In this document: one piece after another, positions 5,933 to 11,525 of the stretch | Layout of the letters: every line of letters begins with the position of its first letter | Numbering within the stretch: position 1 is the stretch's first letter | Origin: Candidatus Bathyarchaeota archaeon | Lineage (GTDB): Archaea > Thermoproteota > Bathyarchaeia > TCS64 > B23 | Assembly: GCA_029259285.1 (NCBI GenBank) | Contig: JAPDJB010000044.1 | Coordinates: 1 to 11,771 of the forward strand | Length of the DNA stretch: 11,771 bases | Reading direction: 5' to 3' | Position numbers and translations under genes: made by a program | Notes under the pieces: model-generated | Told to the model about the DNA's origin: nothing | Seen by the model: the letters and a program-made list of their open reading frames with translations, nothing else | Database searches by the model: none

Positions 5933-7084
5933 TTGTCTAGGAGGCTTGACGTCCTCACCGGCGTCCACTTCGTCCAGGGGGATATAGCCTGCGCTGAGGG
6001 AGCGATAGCAGCCGGATGCAGATTCTTCGCCGGCTATCCGATAACCCCCTCCAGCGAGATAGCTCAGCATATGGCCGTCAGGCTTCCACAGGTCGGCGGC
6101 ATCTATCTCCAGATGGAGGATGAGATCGCATCGATAGCTGCCGTCATCGGGGCCTCCTGGGCCGGCCTCAAAGCGATGACGGCGACTTCAGGCCCAGGCT
6201 TCAGCCTTATGCAGGAGAATATAGGCTACGCCTACATGACGGAGACCCCCTGCGTCATCGTCGACGTGATGAGGGGTGGCCCCTCAACGGGTCAGCCCAC
6301 CAAGCCTGGACAGCAGGATGTGATGCAGGCGAAGTGGGGGTCGCATGGGGACTATGAGGTGATAGCCCTCTCCCCAGCCTCGGTTCAGGAGATGTTCGAC
6401 CTCACCATAGAGGCCTTCAACCTCTCCGAGACATATCGATGCCCCGTCATCCTCCTCGCCGACGAGGTGATCGGACATCTCAGGGAGAAGCTGATCATCC
6501 CAGAGGCCGAGGAGATAGAGGTTGTGGAGAGGCGTAGACCTGAGGATTTGGAGGGCTATAAGCCCTTCCAGCCAGGGGAGGATCTCGTCCCCCCCATGGC
6601 TAGGCTGGGTGAGGGCTTTAGGCTTTACATAACCGGCCTCACCCATGATGAGGCTGGGAGGCCCAGGGCCAGCAGCCCCGAGGCCCAGGGGAGGCTGGTG
6701 AGGAGGCTATGCGACAAGATCAGGTTGAATAGGCATAGGATCGTGAAGTTTGAGGAGCATTACCTGGAGGACGCCGAGATCGTCGTCATCGCCTATGGAC
6801 TCCCCTATCGATCAGCCCTCCCAGCCGTTGAGGAGGCGAGGAGGAGGGGGATAAGGGCTGGAATCTACAGGCCTATAACCCTCTGGCCTCAGGCTGAGGA
6901 GAGGCTGAGGGAGATCGGGGAGAGGGCGCATAGGGTCATCGTCCTAGAGATGAATTATGGGCAGATGCTGAGGGAGTATCAACGATGGATAGACCCAGAT
7001 CGCATAGTCTTCTCACCCAGCTTCGGGGAGGCCATCCCCACGCCGGAGGGGGTTCTAGGCCTGATAAAGAGGTGTATGAGATGA
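5933..7084 (+). CDS. korA: 2-oxoacid:ferredoxin oxidoreductase alpha subunit
   Basis: The 383-residue alpha subunit belongs to an enzyme that oxidatively decarboxylates a 2-oxoacid (2-oxoglutarate is the usual substrate for this subtype) to acyl-CoA, CO2 and reduced ferredoxin, or the reverse in CO2 fixation. Diagnostic blocks are GDIACAEGAIAAGC (16-29), FFAGYPITPSSEIAQHM (31-47), QMEDEIASIAAVIGASWAG (60-78), ATSGPGFSLMQE (84-95) and RGGPSTGQPTKPGQQD (114-129). The C-terminal part (about 235-383) is the transketolase C-like domain. TTG 5933 is the only reasonable start and suits a leaderless transcript. The stop overlaps the korB start in ATGA. 2-Oxoglutarate specificity is suggested by overall resemblance to KorA, but pyruvate or a broad 2-oxoacid range cannot be excluded. 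Confidence 0.9.
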   Translation: MSRRLDVLTGVHFVQGDIACAEGAIAAGCRFFAGYPITPSSEIAQHMAVRLPQVGGIYLQMEDEIASIAAVIGASWAGLKAMTATSGPGFSLMQENIGYAYMTETPCVIVDVMRGGPSTGQPTKPGQQDVMQAKWGSHGDYEVIALSPASVQEMFDLTIEAFNLSETYRCPVILLADEVIGHLREKLIIPEAEEIEVVERRRPEDLEGYKPFQPGEDLVPPMARLGEGFRLYITGLTHDEAGRPRASSPEAQGRLVRRLCDKIRLNRHRIVKFEEHYLEDAEIVVIAYGLPYRSALPAVEEARRRGIRAGIYRPITLWPQAEERLREIGERAHRVIVLEMNYGQMLREYQRWIDPDRIVFSPSFGEAIPTPEGVLGLIKRCMR

Positions 7085-7926
7085 CCCACCCCCTAGACAG
7101 ATACCTACGTCCAGGGATGATACCCCACATCTGGTGCCCTGGATGTGGGAATGGCATCATCCTAAACGCCTTCCTCAGGGCCGTCGACGAGCTGGGACTT
7201 GATCAGGATGAGATCGTCGTCGTCTCAGGTATAGGGTGCATGGGGAGGGTCTCAGGCTACGTCAACATGGATGGCTTCCACACCACCCATGGCCGAGCCA
7301 TACCCGTAGCCATAGGCATCAAGACGGCGAGGCCGGAGCTGAAGGTGGTCGTCATCTCAGGGGATGGAGACCTCTTCGCCATAGGGGGAAACCACTTCCT
7401 CCACGCCGCCAGGAGGAACGTAGACCTCTTAGTCATCTGCGCCAACAACTTCAACTATGGGATGACAGGCGGCCAGATGGGGCCTACGACGCCGTCTAAG
7501 GCCTACACAACGACGACGCCCTACGGGAACATAGAGCATCCATTAAACCTCGTCTACCTCGCAGCCTCCCTTGGAGCCGTCTATATAGCCAGATGGTGTG
7601 TCACCCACCCCCTACAGCTGAAGGAGTCCATCAAGAGGGGTTTAACCAAGAGGGGGTTCAGCTTCATAGAGGTGGTCACACCCTGCGTCACCGAGTATGG
7701 ACGTAGAAACAGGATGGGCGAACCAAGGGAGTTTATGCGTAGATTGAGGGAGATATGCGTCATAAGGCGGGGCGTAGACCCCTCCGAGGCCGTGATAGAG
7801 GCCGACAGGATTATATGCGGCGAGTTCAGGGATGTGGATAAACCGGAGTTCACCCAGCTCCTATGGAATATGATCAGGGAGGTCAGCGAGAAGGCCTCCA
7901 GGGGTGAGATAGAGGTTGCGCTATGA
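7081..7926 (+). CDS. korB: 2-oxoacid:ferredoxin oxidoreductase beta subunit
   Basis: The 281-residue beta subunit carries thiamine pyrophosphate and a 4Fe-4S cluster. CPGCG (19-23, Cys19 and Cys22), Cys53 in GIGCMGR and Cys202 in TPCVTEYGRRN match the cysteine arrangement of cluster-bearing archaeal OFOR beta subunits. The TPP motif starts GDGD at 95-98 and ends ANNFNYGMTGGQ (121-132), with the paired asparagines at 122-123. ATG 7081 overlaps the korA stop by four bases, giving translational coupling. An upstream in-frame start at 6985 would add 32 residues that merely re-read korA and lack family similarity, so it is rejected. The last 11 bases overlap korG. Confidence 0.93.
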   Translation: MTHPLDRYLRPGMIPHIWCPGCGNGIILNAFLRAVDELGLDQDEIVVVSGIGCMGRVSGYVNMDGFHTTHGRAIPVAIGIKTARPELKVVVISGDGDLFAIGGNHFLHAARRNVDLLVICANNFNYGMTGGQMGPTTPSKAYTTTTPYGNIEHPLNLVYLAASLGAVYIARWCVTHPLQLKESIKRGLTKRGFSFIEVVTPCVTEYGRRNRMGEPREFMRRLREICVIRRGVDPSEAVIEADRIICGEFRDVDKPEFTQLLWNMIREVSEKASRGEIEVAL

Positions 7927-8455
7927 AATCCTCATAGCGGGGAGAGGCGGCCAGGGAGTCGTCCTGGCAGGCGTCATCATCGGCTACGCAGCCATCATAT
8001 CCGGGCTGAACGCAGCTCAGAGCCAATCCTACGGCCCAGAGGCGAGGGGGGGAAAGGTTAGATCCGAGGTCATCATATCAGACGGGCCAGTTGGATATCC
8101 GAAGGTGAGGAGGCCGAACCTCCTGGTAACCCTATCCCAGGAGGCCTATGAGGCCTATATAGACAGCCTCCAGGAGGGGGGCATCCTCATATACGATGAG
8201 GACTTGGTGAAGCCTGAGAGGGCTGGAAGGGCGGCTGGGAGATACCCGATTCCGGCGACGAGGATGGCTGAGGAGCTAGGCCTGAGGCTTTCAGCCAACA
8301 TGATCATCCTAGGGGCGATAACATCCCTCTCAGGGGTTCTGAGGCCTGAGGCCGTCGAGGAGGCCATCAGGAGGAGGGTGAGGAGACATCTAGAGATCAA
8401 CCTGAAGGCCTTCAGAATGGGCCTGGAATATGGGGAGAGGCTTAAGGGAGATTAG
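7916..8455 (+). CDS. korG: 2-oxoacid:ferredoxin oxidoreductase gamma subunit
   Basis: The 179-residue gamma subunit completes the Kor enzyme. The N-terminus has the GRGGQGV block (9-15) and SQSYGPEARGGKVRSEVIIS (36-55), both hallmarks of the POR/KOR gamma domain; LSANMIILGAITSL is at 124-137. The start is TTG 7916, inside the korB end (11-base overlap), with purine-rich GAGATAGAGG just upstream serving as a ribosome-binding region. It is the last gene of korABG. The TAG stop is followed in the same frame by 69 further sense codons before a TGA (see the small ORF at 8540). Length to the TAG is normal for the family, so the stop is taken as real. Confidence 0.9.
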   Translation: MRYEILIAGRGGQGVVLAGVIIGYAAIISGLNAAQSQSYGPEARGGKVRSEVIISDGPVGYPKVRRPNLLVTLSQEAYEAYIDSLQEGGILIYDEDLVKPERAGRAAGRYPIPATRMAEELGLRLSANMIILGAITSLSGVLRPEAVEEAIRRRVRRHLEINLKAFRMGLEYGERLKGD

Positions 8456-8539
8456 AGCATACCCATCCATCCCTACTTACCCATCGGGCGGAGACCCCTC
8501 CCCAGGAATCAATCCCATCATGGAAGCCCCACATACATC

Positions 8540-8665
8540 ATGGAGACATCTCGCCAGGGCATGGAACCTAGATGGGGAAACTTCATAGAGGAACATGCCC
8601 GAACAGCAGTCAAGGCGCTGATCAAAGCCATAGAGATCGTCTATAAACACTGCCCAGGAAGCTGA
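8540..8665 (+). CDS. Possible small ORF of 41 codons, unknown
   Basis: I do not recognise this product. From ATG 8540 the frame encodes 41 residues, with the segment NFIEEHARTAVKALIKAIEIV (residues 15-35) apt to form an amphipathic helix, and codon choice (GCC, ATA, ATC, GAG) like the neighbouring genes. It lies in the same frame as korG beyond its TAG stop. No TATA-like box or Shine-Dalgarno is evident for ATG 8540; ATG 8561 is an alternative. It could be a small protein, the tail of a decayed gene, or chance. The operator-like repeat begins one base after its stop codon. Confidence 0.25.
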   Translation: METSRQGMEPRWGNFIEEHARTAVKALIKAIEIVYKHCPGS

Positions 8666-8684
8666 GGTTAAAGCCACTTTAACC
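8666..8684. repeat. Perfect inverted repeat GGTTAAAG-CCA-CTTTAACC
   Basis: Two 8-base arms (8666-8673 and 8677-8684) separated by CCA are perfect reverse complements. A third related copy, GGTTAAAA (8700-8707), forms the TATA-like box 15 bases downstream. This arrangement suits an operator bound by a dimeric regulator next to a promoter firing into the structured region that starts near 8731. No regulator is identified. A transcription-terminator role for korABG is an alternative, though the arms are too AT-rich to make a stable RNA hairpin. Confidence 0.5.
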
Positions 8685-8699
8685 CATTAGATGGCTAAA

Positions 8700-8707
8700 G
8701 GTTAAAA
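8700..8707 (+). promoter_or_regulatory. TATA-like box for the candidate structured RNA
   Basis: AGGTTAAAAT has a purine-rich BRE-like flank and an AT core centred about 27 bases upstream of 8730/8731, exactly where the base-paired region begins. This coincidence supports a transcript starting at TGCCCGCC. Confidence 0.5.
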
Positions 8708-8730
8708 TCGCCCCCACTCCCTATTTCTAA

Positions 8731-8922
8731 TGCCCGCCGAAGCCGACACCCATGTAGACGGACTCCCCCGAGGAGAACCCATGAGGGGTGGGTTACCCAT
8801 ACATGGGACAGGCGGGCAGGGCGGGCGTCAGAAACCTCGCATCCCAGAGAGCTCAGCTGAGGGGGGCGATGACCCCAGCTGTGAGGCTGAGGGTTTGTTG
8901 CGAGGGACAGGGGCGCCCGCCC
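8731..8922 (+). ncRNA. Candidate structured RNA or leader upstream of tyrS, two GC-rich domains, family unknown
   Basis: Base pairing is extensive and read by eye. Domain I (8731-8818) is closed by TGCCCGCC with GGCGGGCA (8731-8738/8811-8818). Inside, CCCATGTA pairs with TACATGGG (8749-8756/8800-8807), enclosing two adjacent hairpins: CTCC/GGAG (8763-8766/8772-8775) and AACCCA/TGGGTT (8776-8781/8789-8794). That makes a three-way junction. Domain II (8819-8922) is closed by GGGCGGGCG with CGCCCGCCC (8819-8827/8914-8922), then CCTCGCA with TGCGAGG (8835-8841/8899-8905). The inner hairpin can form as CTCAGC/GCTGAG (8852-8857/8886-8891) or as CAGCTG with its own copy (8855-8860/8876-8881) over a GGG/CCC step. 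A TATA-like box places the 5' end at about 8731. I could not match it to RNase P RNA, SRP RNA, tRNA, a C/D-box or H/ACA guide, or a riboswitch class I know. It may be a stand-alone RNA or part of a tyrS leader. Confidence 0.55.
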
Positions 8923-8928
8923 TCAAAC

Positions 8929-8936
8929 CTTATAGG
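8929..8936 (+). promoter_or_regulatory. Possible TATA-like box for tyrS
   Basis: CTTATAGG lies shortly after the base-paired region and about 37 bases before the tyrS TTG. Transcription would begin near 8959, leaving about 10 bases of leader. If used, tyrS is independent of the upstream RNA; if not, the RNA would be a leader of about 240 bases. Confidence 0.35.
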
Positions 8937-8969
8937 TTCCTCAAAGCCTTTCGTTGATGGGATTCAGCC

Positions 8970-10052
8970 TTGGACCTGGAGAAGCGTTATGAGCTTTGCG
9001 CCCGAAACCTTCAGGAGATCATAACCCCAAGCGAGTTGAAGACATTGTTGGAGACGACTGAGCATCCAAAGGGCTATGTGGGCTTCGAGTGTTCAGGGCT
9101 GATGCATATAGGGACGGCGTTGGTCGTTGGCCGTAAGATGCTGGACTGGGTTGAGGCGGGCTTCAAATTCACAATCCTCCTCGCCGATTGGCACAGCTGG
9201 ATCAACAACAAGCTGGGAGGCGTCATGGAGAATATCCGCGTCGGCGGGGAATACTTCAAGGACTGTTTTAAGGCTCTGGGCTTAACCGAGGATAGGGTGA
9301 GATACCTCTGGGCCTCGGAGCTTGTCGACGGCAGCGACTACTGGGCCATCGTCGTGAGGGTGATGAAGAACTCGACTCTGCGCAGGATTAAACGGGCGCT
9401 GCCCATCATGGGGCGAAGCCTCGACGTCGGAGACGTGGAGGCCGCCTGGCTGCTGTATCCAGCTATGCAGGCGAGCGACATCTTCGCCATGGACCTCGAC
9501 TGCGCCTGCGGAGGAATGGATCAGAGGAAAGTTCACATGCTGGCACGGGATGTCGCCCCGAAGCTGGGATTCAAAACCCCCGTCTGCCTCCACTCGCCGC
9601 TGCTGCCAGGTCTCAGGGGTGAGGCCGTCTCAGGGGTCTTCGATGAGGATGAGGCCGTGAACAGGAGCATCAGAACTAAGATGTCTAAGAGCATAGCTCA
9701 GGGAGCCATCTGGGTCAACGATGAGCCTGACGTCATAAGGGAGAAGTATCGCATGGCCTACTGCCCGCCGAGGCAGGTGGAGGGGAACCCAGTCATGGAA
9801 CACGCCCGCCTCATAGTCTTCCCCCACCTCGGAGTCCTCGACATAGATAGACCATCGAAGTATGGGGGACCCATAACAGTTGAGAGCTATGCTGAACTGG
9901 AGAAGCTATACACCAGCGGAGGACTCCACCCCCTCGACCTGAAGAACGCCGTCGCAGAGGCGGTCATCAAAATCCTCGAACCGGTAAGACGCTACTTCAA
10001 AAACCATCCAGAAAACCTGGAGAGGCTGAAGGAGCTTCAGATCACCCGATGA
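8970..10052 (+). CDS. tyrS: Tyrosyl-tRNA synthetase, archaeal type
   Basis: The 360-residue class I enzyme charges tRNA-Tyr with tyrosine in the cytoplasm. The Rossmann fold shows GYVGFECSGLMHIGT (35-49) with the HIGH-type motif MHIGT at 45-49 and Tyr36 at the place of the tyrosine-pocket residue. The block PAMQASDIFAMDLDCACGG (164-182) contains Asp170, equivalent to the tyrosine-hydroxyl-binding aspartate of the Methanocaldococcus enzyme. MDQRKVHMLARD (183-194) follows, and KMSKS is intact at 237-241. The C-terminal AYCP, VEGNP and LHPLDLKNAVAEAVIKILEPV segments match archaeal TyrRS rather than TrpRS. Compared with the Methanocaldococcus protein as I recall it, about 17 extra residues lie between GLRGEA and KMSKS. 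TTG 8970 is the only start, since TGA 8955-8957 closes the frame upstream. The end overlaps the opposite abrB-like gene by 11 bases. Confidence 0.93.
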   Translation: MDLEKRYELCARNLQEIITPSELKTLLETTEHPKGYVGFECSGLMHIGTALVVGRKMLDWVEAGFKFTILLADWHSWINNKLGGVMENIRVGGEYFKDCFKALGLTEDRVRYLWASELVDGSDYWAIVVRVMKNSTLRRIKRALPIMGRSLDVGDVEAAWLLYPAMQASDIFAMDLDCACGGMDQRKVHMLARDVAPKLGFKTPVCLHSPLLPGLRGEAVSGVFDEDEAVNRSIRTKMSKSIAQGAIWVNDEPDVIREKYRMAYCPPRQVEGNPVMEHARLIVFPHLGVLDIDRPSKYGGPITVESYAELEKLYTSGGLHPLDLKNAVAEAVIKILEPVRRYFKNHPENLERLKELQITR

Positions 10053-10266
10053 GTTCATCAGCCTTCTCCTCAACCTCATCGTAGATTAGTTTGGGGTCGG
10101 AGTATCTCCCCGCCAGCCGCTTGAAGGGATTCCTCCGCACCCTCACCCTCAAGGTCTCATCTTGAATCTCCCAGACTAATTCATCGCCCTCCTCTATCCC
10201 AAGGGCCCTTCTAATCTGAGCCGGTATTTGCGTCCTCCCTCCCCGATAAACCCTACTAACAGCCAT
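10042..10266 (-). CDS. AbrB/SpoVT/VapB-type DNA-binding protein, orphan
   Basis: The 74-residue protein starts with a swapped-hairpin AbrB domain: RVYRGGRTQIPAQIRRALGIEEGDELVWEI (5-34), matching the family pattern GR.tIP..iR..Lgi..Gd.l. Residues 46-74 (NPFKRLAGRY onward) form an acidic helical tail of the kind that, in VapB antitoxins, holds a toxin. No VapC-like PIN gene adjoins it within the window: the upstream gene is gap and the downstream neighbour is tyrS on the other strand. It is therefore either a stand-alone transcription regulator or an antitoxin separated from its toxin. ATG 10266 follows a GGG-containing leader. Its last 11 bases are antisense to the tyrS end, so the two transcripts overlap. 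Confidence 0.8.
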   Translation of the reverse strand: MAVSRVYRGGRTQIPAQIRRALGIEEGDELVWEIQDETLRVRVRRNPFKRLAGRYSDPKLIYDEVEEKADELIG

Positions 10267-10304
10267 CCCTTTTGAAGATGGGTTTGGGAAGAAAAGGGAT
10301 GTGC

Positions 10305-11324
10305 CTATAGTCCTTCCCTCTCAGCCATGTATTCCAGCATCCACGCCAATCTGTTGCAGTATCCCCACTCGTTGTCATACCAGCCTACAACCTTGACGAG
10401 GCTGCCTATCGCCATGGTTGATAGGCCGTCTATCGTCACCGAATGCGGGTCGTGGATGAAGTCTGATGAGACGAGAGGCTCCTCAGTGTAGGCCAATATG
10501 CCTTTTAGGCTGCCCTCTGACGCCCTCCTATAGGCTTCATTCACCTCCTCGGCTGTGACCTCTCGGCTGAGCTGGGCTACGAGGTCTGTTATGGAGACAT
10601 TTGAAACTGGAACCCTCATCGCCATGCCGTTCAGCCTGCCATCCAGCTCTGGGAGCACCAGGCCTATGGCCCTCGCAGCCCCCGTCGTTGTGGGGACTAT
10701 GTTTATGGCTGCCGCCCTCGCCCTCCTTAGGTCTCTATGCTGCATGTCGAGGAGTCTCTGATTGTTTGTGTATGCATGTATCGTCGTCATCAGCCCCTGC
10801 TCAACGGTGAATTCGTCGTGGAGGACCTTCACCATAGGCGCCAGGCAGTTGGTGGTGCAGGATGCCAGGCTGACGACCCTATGCCTCTCGGGGTCGTAGG
10901 TCTCATGGTTTACACCTGGAACTATTGTGGCGTCAGCCCCCTTGCTGGGAGCCGTCACCAGAACCCGTTTAGCTCCGGCTTCGAGATGCCTGGCGGCATC
11001 CTCCCTCTTTGTGAATCTCCCAGTCGCCTCCACCACGGTGTGGACATCCAGCTCAGGCCAGGGGAGCTTTGAGGGTTCGGGCTGGGACAGCACCTTTATG
11101 GCCTTGCCGTCGACGATGATGCTATCCTCGGTGTATGAGACCTCGTTGGGGAGCCTACCGTGGACGCTGTCATATTTCAGTAGGTGGGCGAGGGTCTTGG
11201 CGTCGGTCAGGTCGTTTACGGCTACCACATCGATGTCATAGCCTCCCTCGATGATCGCCCTGAAGAGTATTCGGCCTATACGGCCGAATCCGTTTATACC
11301 TATGCGGATCGTCAAAGGACTCAC
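10305..11324 (-). CDS. gap: Glyceraldehyde-3-phosphate dehydrogenase, bacterial-type (class I)
   Basis: The 339-residue phosphorylating GAPDH interconverts glyceraldehyde-3-phosphate and 1,3-bisphosphoglycerate. The nucleotide-binding start INGFGRIGR (10-18), NDLTD (37-41, with Asp38 in the position favouring NAD), the catalytic block SLASCTTNCLAP (152-163, Cys156), TTIHAYTNNQ (181-190, His184), the TTTGAARAIG segment and WYDNEWGYCNRL near the end are all canonical. This is the bacterial/eukaryotic class; most archaea instead use a distantly related archaeal GAPDH, so transfer from bacteria is likely. The start is GTG 11324; TTG 11315 is a possible alternative just before the conserved strand. 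The role may be glycolytic or gluconeogenic. Its only same-strand neighbour is the small AbrB-like gene downstream, 38 bases away. Confidence 0.95.
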   Translation of the reverse strand: MSPLTIRIGINGFGRIGRILFRAIIEGGYDIDVVAVNDLTDAKTLAHLLKYDSVHGRLPNEVSYTEDSIIVDGKAIKVLSQPEPSKLPWPELDVHTVVEATGRFTKREDAARHLEAGAKRVLVTAPSKGADATIVPGVNHETYDPERHRVVSLASCTTNCLAPMVKVLHDEFTVEQGLMTTIHAYTNNQRLLDMQHRDLRRARAAAINIVPTTTGAARAIGLVLPELDGRLNGMAMRVPVSNVSITDLVAQLSREVTAEEVNEAYRRASEGSLKGILAYTEEPLVSSDFIHDPHSVTIDGLSTMAIGSLVKVVGWYDNEWGYCNRLAWMLEYMAEREGL

Positions 11325-11347
11325 CAGTTTTAGTGGGTTCGGTGATC

Positions 11348-11357
11348 GGATAAAGTG
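11348..11357 (-). promoter_or_regulatory. TATA-like box for gap
   Basis: On the minus strand CACTTTATCC is centred about 29 bases upstream of GTG 11324, predicting a nearly leaderless mRNA. Confidence 0.45.
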
Positions 11358-11392
11358 TTTGGGTCGGGAAGGTTTTTATTGCCTTGGGGAAG

Positions 11393-11400
11393 TTTTAAAA
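11393..11400 (+). promoter_or_regulatory. TATA-like box TTTTAAAA for dnaG
   Basis: This symmetric AT box would start transcription near 11422, giving dnaG a leader of about 100 bases. A second AT-rich stretch, GGTTTTTATT (11371-11380), is an alternative. The leader contains only short hairpins, such as GGCT/AGCC at 11469-11481, and no recognised motif. Confidence 0.4.
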
Positions 11401-11512
11401 CGGTGCGGAGGGCTCCTCACGCTCAAGGCGGGCGGAGTGGTCTTCAACTCTCATGGGGAAGCCTCCAAGGCTCCTAAAGCCATGGAGTCTACTCCCCCGC
11501 ATATGGGTGTTA

Positions 11513-11520
11513 GGAGGTGA
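11513..11520 (+). promoter_or_regulatory. Strong Shine-Dalgarno GGAGGTGA for dnaG
   Basis: A full anti-16S match ends five bases before ATG 11526 and fixes the start. It contrasts with the apparently leaderless genes elsewhere in the window and agrees with a transcript that has a real 5' leader. Confidence 0.8.
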
Positions 11521-11525
11521 GTATC

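Noticed and set aside
6985..7080. Upstream in-frame extension of korB by 32 codons
   Set aside because: It only re-reads the korA end in another frame and has no family similarity. ATG 7081 overlaps the korA stop in the usual ATGA arrangement and starts at the conserved KorB N-terminus.
8731..8922. RNase P RNA, SRP RNA or C/D-box guide RNA
   Set aside because: The conserved RNase P core blocks and the SRP helix 8 motif are not seen. GCGATGA followed by CTGA is present but without paired C'/D' boxes or a terminal stem next to them. CAGAAAC alone is not diagnostic.
8730..8957. 75-codon ORF starting at ATG 8730
   Set aside because: The composition is dominated by G, P, R and E without hydrophobic pattern, and the DNA is occupied by complementary helices. 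It reads as a by-product of a GC-rich RNA; a leaderless small protein is not strictly excluded.
11401..11512. tRNA or small RNA gene in the dnaG leader
   Set aside because: I looked for a T-arm-like GGTTCNANYCC and a closing acceptor stem and found neither. Only short hairpins are present.
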